Source: Terriglobia bacterium (GTDB taxonomy: Bacteria > Acidobacteriota > Terriglobia > Terriglobales > Acidobacteriaceae). From it: a DNA stretch of 64,000 nt. Under the pieces are notes generated by a model, which saw nothing but the letters and a program-made list of their open reading frames with translations, was not told the origin of the DNA and did no database searches. Below are positions 59,041 to 64,000 of this stretch, in pieces; position 1 is the stretch's first letter; each line of letters starts with the position of its first letter. The stretch spans positions 1-64,000 of the forward strand of contig JAIQFA010000005.1 in the NCBI GenBank assembly GCA_020073525.1, written 5' to 3'. Made by a program: the position numbers and the translations under genes.

Positions 59041-59257
59041 TGTCATCCTGAGCGTAGTGACTCCTTCGCGAAGCGAAGGAGTTGCGGAGTCGAAGGACCC
59101 CTACTCCCGCAAACGCCCTTGCGAACTCTCGAGTCCCACCATGCTGCCGATTAACCCGCAGGATACCCTGAATTGCCATTTGCGAGATAGGGAACGTAGT
59201 GGTCCTTCGACTGTGTCGTCGTTAGCTTCGCGAACGACAACTTCGCTCAGGATGACA
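59041..59257. repeat. Large nested inverted-repeat element, about 217 bp
   Basis: The ends are TGTCATCCTGAGCG and CGCTCAGGATGACA, exact reverse complements. Next in are 'gtcgaaggacc' and 'ggtccttcgac'. A CTCCTTCGC-gaa-GCGAAGGAG hairpin lies in the left part. It is shaped like a MITE. One arm is repeated in tgt (3571-3632). It lies between convergent genes. Confidence 0.8.
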
Positions 59258-59282
59258 AGATCTAAAAAGTATTGGTAGGGCG

Positions 59283-60227
59283 CTAGAGTATTTTCTTCCC
59301 AAACGCCGAGAGCGCCAGTTCGACGGCTAAGTCGGCGGTCTGGTTGTGTTCGTCGATAACCGGATTTACTTCCACGATTTCGAAGCTCGTCATGCGCCCA
59401 TGGTCGGAAATGATTTCCATGGCGAGATGAGCTTCGCGATACGTCGCCCCGCCCCAGACGGGAGTGCCCACTCCGGGCGCGTCTTCGGGATCGATCCAGT
59501 CCATGTCGAGCGAGACGTGATAGCCGGCAGTGCCGCGTCCGGCCATGCGGAGCGCTTCCTCCATAACCGCGCGCATGCCGCGTTCGTCGATGTCGCGCAT
59601 GGTAAAGACCTCGACCCCGGATTTGCGGATGTTTTCCTTTTCAAAGCTATCAACGTCGCGGATACCGACCAGCACACAATTCTCCGGCTCGACTTTGGGC
59701 GAGAAGTCGTAGATCCTGCCAAGCTCGAAGGGCGGAAGGCCCATGATCGAGGCGAGCGGCATGCCGTGGACGTTGCCGCTGGGAGAAGAGTCGGGCGTGT
59801 TCATGTCGGTGTGCGCGTCGATCCAGAGCAGGCCGATCTTCTGATTCTTGCGGCGGTAGAACTCGGCGACTCCCGACACTGTACCGGCGGCTACAGAATG
59901 ATCGCCGCCGAGAACCAGAGGAACCTTGCCGGCTTCGAGCGTCTTCAATACCAGGTCGGCGCTCTTGGTGCAGGTGGCCGTGATTTCCTTGAGATATTTG
60001 GAGTTCGCTGCGCCTTCTTTCTTCTGCTCGGGGATGGCGACGGTGATGTTGCCGGCGTCCTCGACAATGTGACCGATCGCTTCGAGGCGCGCCTCGAGTC
60101 CGGCAACACGAACGGCGGAAGGACCCATGTCAACGCCGCGGCGGGATTGCCCCAGGTCAAGAGGAACGCCGATCACGCGGATCTGGCGCGGAGTGATGTT
60201 GCTGAATGTCGTGCTTCGTAGTGGCAT
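59283..60227 (-). CDS. Arginase
   Basis: Arginase hydrolyses arginine to ornithine and urea with a binuclear Mn site. Motifs: 'LVLGGDHSVAAGT', 'LLWIDAHTDMNTPDSSPSGNVHGMPLA' and 'YHVSLDMDWIDPEDAPGVGTP'. The His, Asp and Glu ligands are in place. The frame extends 18 codons upstream, but I chose the ATG after 'aggaagcg'. 314 aa is typical of bacterial RocF-type. The GxxExxY gene follows upstream in the same direction; no urea- or ornithine-gene partner is near. Confidence 0.92.
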   Translation of the reverse strand: MPLRSTTFSNITPRQIRVIGVPLDLGQSRRGVDMGPSAVRVAGLEARLEAIGHIVEDAGNITVAIPEQKKEGAANSKYLKEITATCTKSADLVLKTLEAGKVPLVLGGDHSVAAGTVSGVAEFYRRKNQKIGLLWIDAHTDMNTPDSSPSGNVHGMPLASIMGLPPFELGRIYDFSPKVEPENCVLVGIRDVDSFEKENIRKSGVEVFTMRDIDERGMRAVMEEALRMAGRGTAGYHVSLDMDWIDPEDAPGVGTPVWGGATYREAHLAMEIISDHGRMTSFEIVEVNPVIDEHNQTADLAVELALSAFGKKIL

Positions 60228-60234
60228 ACGCTTC

Positions 60235-60672
60235 CTATTTAACCGCAGAGATCGCAGAGTGCGCAGAGGAAGGAAAGTCATTCACTAGTCTGCGAATTCC
60301 GTGCTTCAGCATTGTGCAGTGGAAGTTAAGAAGCAGCCCTACCCGACAGTCGGCGAGCTTCAGGTAGGAGAGCAATTGGGCATCGTGCACTGAATTCAAC
60401 TTCTCAACAGCCTTGATTTCGACGATCACGCAGTCAGCCACCACTAAATGCAATCGATAGCCACAATCAAGTTTCACGGACTTGTATGTGATCGGAAGGG
60501 GCTTCTGCTGTTCGACATGCAAACCGCGCTCGCGAAGTTCAAAAACAAGACAGGCTTCGTAGGCCGATTCCAGCAACCCCGGACCCAGCGCGCGATGAAC
60601 CTCCATCGCCGCGCCGATGATCTGCTCGGTGATCGCGTTCAGCTGATCTGCTTGAACCGCCACGGTACTCAT
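60235..60672 (-). CDS. GxxExxY family protein
   Basis: This 145-residue protein starts with 'ITEQIIGAAMEVHRALGPGLLESAYEACL', the GxxExxY signature (G-L-L-E-S-A-Y), then 'VADCVIVEIKAVEKL', a PD-(D/E)xK-like core with E-x-K. Family members are thought to be nuclease-like, though no activity is established. It lies 8 bp from the arginase start and before asnS. These genes often sit among short repeats, as this one does, and the flanking 'cgcagag' repeats are part of its non-coding surroundings. Confidence 0.85.
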   Translation of the reverse strand: MSTVAVQADQLNAITEQIIGAAMEVHRALGPGLLESAYEACLVFELRERGLHVEQQKPLPITYKSVKLDCGYRLHLVVADCVIVEIKAVEKLNSVHDAQLLSYLKLADCRVGLLLNFHCTMLKHGIRRLVNDFPSSAHSAISAVK

Positions 60673-60729
60673 GCAATTGCTTCTCCGCGAACTCAGCGAC
60701 CTCTGCGGTCAAATGCCCACGCAGCAGTG

Positions 60730-62055
60730 CTACGGATAGAGTCGATGCAACATGCGCGGGAAGGGGATCGTCTCGCGCACGTGCTCTAAGCCGCAGATCC
60801 AAGCTACGGCTCGTTCGATGCCCATGCCGAAGCCGGAGTGCGGGACGCTGCCGTACTTGCGGAGATCAAGATACCACTTGAATGCTTCCTCGGGCAGGTT
60901 GTGCTCGTGAATACGTTGCAGAAGCAAGTCGTGGGAGGCCATGCGCTGCGAGCCGCCGATGATTTCGCCATAGCCTTCGGGAGCCAACACATCCACGCAA
61001 AGCGCTAGTTCGGGGCGCTGCGGGTCGGGCTCCATGTAGAACGCCTTCACGCTGGCCGGGTAGCGATGCACCATCACAGGGCGGTCATAGAGCGAGGACA
61101 GATAGGTTTCGTCGGGCGAGCCGAGGTCTCCGCCCCACTCGAATTTATTTTCGAGCTTGCCCTGCGCGTGGCCTTCCTGCAACTTCGTGACAGCTTCGTC
61201 GTAAGTGATGCGCGGGAAAGGCGCATCGATTTTCTCAAGCTTCGTGAGGTCGCGGCCGATGGTTGCGAGGTCGGGACGGCGACGCTCCAAACATCGTTTC
61301 ACCAGAAAAGTGAGCAGGCCTTCGGCGAGTTCCATCAAGTCGTCGAGCGTGCCGTAGGCGACTTCCGGTTCGACCATCCAAAACTCGGTGAGATGGCGGC
61401 GGGTCTTGGATTTTTCCGCGCGGAAGGTTGGACCGAACGAATAGACCTTGCCGAGCGCCATGGCGGTCGCTTCAATGTAGAGCTGGCCCGACTGCGTGAG
61501 GTACGCCTGCTCTTCGAAGTAGTCCACGGAGAAGAGCGTGGAGGTTCCTTCGCAGGCGGCAGGCGTGAGGATGGGCGGGTCGGTGAGGGTGAATCCATTG
61601 CTGTCGAAAAAATCGCGAGCGGCGCGAATGATTTCTGCGCGCACACGCAGGATCGAGGCCTGTCGCTGAGACCGCAGCCAGAGATGGCGGTGCTCCATCA
61701 AGAAGTCAACACCGTGCTCCTTGGGCGTGATGGGATAGGGATCGGCTTCCGGGACGCGCTGCAAGACTTGAACGTTCGAGACGTCGAGTTCATAGCCGCC
61801 GGGAGCGCGCTTGTCGGCGCGAACTTTCCCTTCGACGATGACGCTCGATTCCTGGGTGAGACCCTTGATGGCGTCGAAGACTTCGGGTGCCACGGCATTC
61901 TTCGGGACTACGCCCTGAATGACGCCGCTTCCGTCGCGAAATTGCGGGAACAAGAGCTTGCCGCTTTCGCGCAGGTTATAGAGCCATCCTCGAATGGTGA
62001 CGGACTGGCCTTCGTGCTTGCCAATTTCTGCAATCGTGCTTACCGGTGTGGACAT
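60730..62055 (-). CDS. asnS: Asparaginyl-tRNA synthetase
   Basis: AsnS is a class IIb synthetase charging tRNA-Asn. The N-terminal OB-fold anticodon-binding domain ('[29 protein letters not shown]') is followed by motif 2 ('[25 protein letters not shown]') and motif 3 ('[28 protein letters not shown]'). The length of 441 aa is typical and the start matches the family. Presence of AsnS argues that this organism can make Asn-tRNA directly. Confidence 0.95.
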   Translation of the reverse strand: MSTPVSTIAEIGKHEGQSVTIRGWLYNLRESGKLLFPQFRDGSGVIQGVVPKNAVAPEVFDAIKGLTQESSVIVEGKVRADKRAPGGYELDVSNVQVLQRVPEADPYPITPKEHGVDFLMEHRHLWLRSQRQASILRVRAEIIRAARDFFDSNGFTLTDPPILTPAACEGTSTLFSVDYFEEQAYLTQSGQLYIEATAMALGKVYSFGPTFRAEKSKTRRHLTEFWMVEPEVAYGTLDDLMELAEGLLTFLVKRCLERRRPDLATIGRDLTKLEKIDAPFPRITYDEAVTKLQEGHAQGKLENKFEWGGDLGSPDETYLSSLYDRPVMVHRYPASVKAFYMEPDPQRPELALCVDVLAPEGYGEIIGGSQRMASHDLLLQRIHEHNLPEEAFKWYLDLRKYGSVPHSGFGMGIERAVAWICGLEHVRETIPFPRMLHRLYP

Positions 62056-62157
62056 AGATCAAAACCTTTAACCGCAGAGAGCGCTGAGTTCGCAGAGAGA
62101 AATAAGCTTAGAACCCTGTTCCCGCGATGACTTGAAACAGTTCGGATTAAACCTTTT

Positions 62158-62228
62158 CACCACAGGGGGCATAGAGGAACACAGAGGAAACCCGGCTACT
62201 CAAGAATCTCTGCGCACTCTGCGGTTGA
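62158..62228. repeat. CCACAGGGGGCATAGAGG-type inverted repeat
   Basis: 'ccacagggggcatagaggaa' is followed by 'ctctgcgcactctgcggttg', an imperfect fold-back between asnS and the sugar isomerase gene. Shorter relatives ('aaccgcagag...gcgcagag') lie at about 60236-60275, 60675-60715 and 62069-62101. Confidence 0.6.
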
Positions 62229-62232
62229 ATTC

Positions 62233-63054
62233 CTACGAATCTTCCAACTTTGTGAAGGTTGCGCCGATTTCATCACTGGGGTTTTTCTTTTCTTCGCCGT
62301 CGATTTCCAGCAACAGGGGCGGCTTTTGCGGTGCGGTGCGCAACAATTCCATGGTCTGCTTCCAGTCGATCGATCCGTTGCCCGGCCACAGGTGCGAGTC
62401 TTTGTCTTTATTATTGTCGTGAACGTGGGTCGAGCAGATGTGGTTCTTCAGAGTGGCAAAGCCTTCCGGGATGCCTTCCATCATGTGCGCATGACCGCAA
62501 TCGAAGCAGACGCCGATGTCGTCGAAGTGCATGGTCTTGATGAACTCGACCAGCCGATCAGGCGTGGAGAGTTCGTTGGGAATATTTTCAACGAGCACTC
62601 TCACGCCGAGTGGCTTGGCGAACGCACGCAGGTGCTCTACAGAGGTCATCGCCGCTTCGAATTTCTTTTCATCGAAGGCGTCGTTGGGATTGCCAATATG
62701 CTGCACCAGAAAGCGAAACGGGATGTGCTCGGCGATTTCAAGGGCGCGCTTAATCTCGTCCATGGCATCGATGCGGCCGGCGCGATCGGTGGAGGCGATG
62801 TTGACGGGCGGCGAACCGGTGCGTCCCCACTCGTAGTCGGAGTACAAAGGCGCATGCACCGAGTTGAGCGGAATACCGGTGGACTTGAACCAGTCGGCAA
62901 TTTCGCGGACGTGCTGCTTGCGGTTGGCGTAGTCGAAATGCTGGCGGGCGGCGAAAATTTCGATCGCCTGGGCCCCCGCCTTCACGAGCTCGTCGAGCAA
63001 GCCCGGATGGAGCCGTTCCTTCACATAGACGTATGTGGATACCGCCCTCTGCAT
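62233..63054 (-). CDS. Sugar phosphate isomerase/epimerase (xylose-isomerase-like TIM barrel)
   Basis: The protein is a TIM barrel with metal-binding residues in 'VLVENIPNE', 'GVCFDCGHAHM', 'HICSTHVHDNNKDKDSHLWPGNGSIDW' and 'LLLEIDGE', as in AP-endonuclease-2-fold epimerases. Substrate not assignable. 273 aa. Its ATG overlaps the GGT stop by one base (TGATG), so translation is coupled to that gene. Confidence 0.85.
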   Translation of the reverse strand: MQRAVSTYVYVKERLHPGLLDELVKAGAQAIEIFAARQHFDYANRKQHVREIADWFKSTGIPLNSVHAPLYSDYEWGRTGSPPVNIASTDRAGRIDAMDEIKRALEIAEHIPFRFLVQHIGNPNDAFDEKKFEAAMTSVEHLRAFAKPLGVRVLVENIPNELSTPDRLVEFIKTMHFDDIGVCFDCGHAHMMEGIPEGFATLKNHICSTHVHDNNKDKDSHLWPGNGSIDWKQTMELLRTAPQKPPLLLEIDGEEKKNPSDEIGATFTKLEDS

Positions 63055-64000
63055 CAGTAACCTACCGCCTTCCCATTGTTGCGTCCGTCGCTGCCGGCTA
63101 ATCGTTCGCCGGTCTTGGGGTCAACCATGATGCACTCGCCGTCTCCCCAGAAATGCTCGACCTTCAGCTTATGTCCTTTAGATCGCAGAACATTCATTGT
63201 ATCGGGAGAGAGGCTGTCTTCGACGAGAATTCCGTCGGGGAGCCACTGGTTGTGAAACCGGGGCGCGTTGACGGCTTCCTGAATGTCGAGCGAAAAATCG
63301 ACGACTCCGATGAGCACGTTAGCGACAGTGGTGATGATGGTCGGGCCGCCCGGAGAGCCGAGAACCAGAAAAAGCTTGCCGTCTTTGAGGACGATGGTTG
63401 GTGTCATGGCCGAGAGCGGGCGCTTTCCTGGGCCGATGGCGTTCGCCGGGCCTTGAATCAGCCCGTAGGTATTGGGGACACCTTGCTTGGCGGCAAAATC
63501 GTCCATCTCATCGTTGAGCAGGAAGCCGAGCCCTTCGGCGGTAACGCGCGAGCCGAAGGAGTCGTTGAGCGTGGTGGTTACAGAAACGGCGTTGCCTTCG
63601 GCATCGACGACGGAATAGTGCGTGGTGTTTTCCGGCTCGCGGATGGCGGCGATGCGCGACTGGGCGACGCGCTCCAGTTCAGCGAAGGCCGGGCGCTTTA
63701 GATCTTTACTGGGGCTGGCATGGTTGAGTTGGATGGAGCCACGCCAAGCCTCGGCATACTTCTTGTCGATGAGCTGCGCGACGGGAACTTTGGCAAAGTC
63801 GGGATCGCCCATGAAATCGGCACGATCGTAAAAGGTGCGGCGAAATGCTTCGGCTTCGAGATGGATGGCGTCGGCGGAACGGTTGCCGAATTTCGCAAGG
63901 TCAAAGCCTTCAAGAATATTGAGAATTTCGACCAGTGCGACCCCGCCGGAGGATGGCGGCGGAGCGCTGATGATGTCGTAGCCGCGATAGGAGCCGCGAA
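63054..64000 (-). CDS. ggt: Gamma-glutamyltranspeptidase, C-terminal part (truncated by window)
   Basis: The frame stays open to the right edge, so the N-terminus lies outside. Visible landmarks are 'YRGYDIISAPPPSSGG', the catalytic Thr and following strand 'ENTTHYSVVDAEGNAVSVTTTLN', 'DDFAAKQGVPN' and 'GSPGGPTIITTV'. The pro-enzyme self-cleaves before that Thr. GGT hydrolyses gamma-glutamyl peptides such as glutathione, usually in the periplasm. Start and signal peptide cannot be judged. Confidence 0.92.
   Translation of the reverse strand, partial: RGSYRGYDIISAPPPSSGGVALVEILNILEGFDLAKFGNRSADAIHLEAEAFRRTFYDRADFMGDPDFAKVPVAQLIDKKYAEAWRGSIQLNHASPSKDLKRPAFAELERVAQSRIAAIREPENTTHYSVVDAEGNAVSVTTTLNDSFGSRVTAEGLGFLLNDEMDDFAAKQGVPNTYGLIQGPANAIGPGKRPLSAMTPTIVLKDGKLFLVLGSPGGPTIITTVANVLIGVVDFSLDIQEAVNAPRFHNQWLPDGILVEDSLSPDTMNVLRSKGHKLKVEHFWGDGECIMVDPKTGERLAGSDGRNNGKAVGY

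Noticed and set aside
1..64000. Insertion sequences, prophage or integron in the window
   Set aside because: No transposase, integrase or phage gene is recognised; repeat elements present are all too short to encode one.

Overview
The window is GC-rich, gene-dense bacterial chromosome. Gene content and style point to a member of the Acidobacteriota, probably a Terriglobia-like soil lineage. The pointers are a VWFA-related secreted protein, a tonB-exbB-exbD-exbD set, a GxxExxY protein, and many intergenic palindromes. This placement is inference; there is no rRNA or other phylogenetic marker here.

Layout. 1-6 kb: the 3' end of a PilT-like ATPase, two small hypotheticals on the minus strand, a secreted amidohydrolase, tgt, and two secreted proteins. 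6-10 kb: yajC-secD-secF (Sec translocon accessory). 10-14 kb: tonB, exbB, two exbD and a TPR lipoprotein, closed by a clear intrinsic terminator. 14-17 kb: biotin carboxylase, a biotin carrier protein and a membrane-anchored hypothetical.

17-42 kb is one long plus-strand flagellar block. A sigma54 activator without HTH, a histidine kinase and an NtrC-type regulator are followed by flgB, flgC, fliE-fliK, flgD, flgE, fliL, a short fliN-like gene, fliO-like, fliP, fliQ, fliR, flhB, flhA, fliA, fliM, a FliY-like fliN, and a GspE-N-domain-like protein. It supplies rod, MS ring, switch, export gate, hook and sigma28. Filament, stator, P/L ring, distal rod and flhF/flhG genes are not here.

42-47 kb (minus): an ABC-2 permease, ATPase and HlyD-type adaptor with a TetR regulator and its probable operator. 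47-49 kb: a secreted M28 peptidase. 49-51 kb (minus): a MoaD/ThiS-like sulfur-carrier gene and threonine synthase, behind a leader that I read as a SAM-I riboswitch with an intrinsic terminator and a strong sigma70 promoter. 51-55 kb (minus): a 78-aa Cys-containing protein, a 39-aa basic protein, ddl, a secreted hypothetical and a VWA protein. 55-59 kb (plus): an Asn/Gly-repeat secreted protein and a tandem pair of paralogous secreted proteins. 59-64 kb (minus): arginase, GxxExxY protein, asnS, a TIM-barrel sugar isomerase/epimerase and the 3' part of gamma-glutamyltranspeptidase.

Two things stand out. First, the SAM-riboswitch-like leader sits over thrC plus a sulfur-carrier gene whose Gly-Gly is masked by Ser-Gln. 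This suggests sulfur-carrier-dependent amino-acid biosynthesis with a threonine-synthase-fold enzyme. Second, several families of palindromic intergenic repeats recur through the window, and members of three of them also lie in frame inside coding genes (tgt, the flagellar histidine kinase, ddl).
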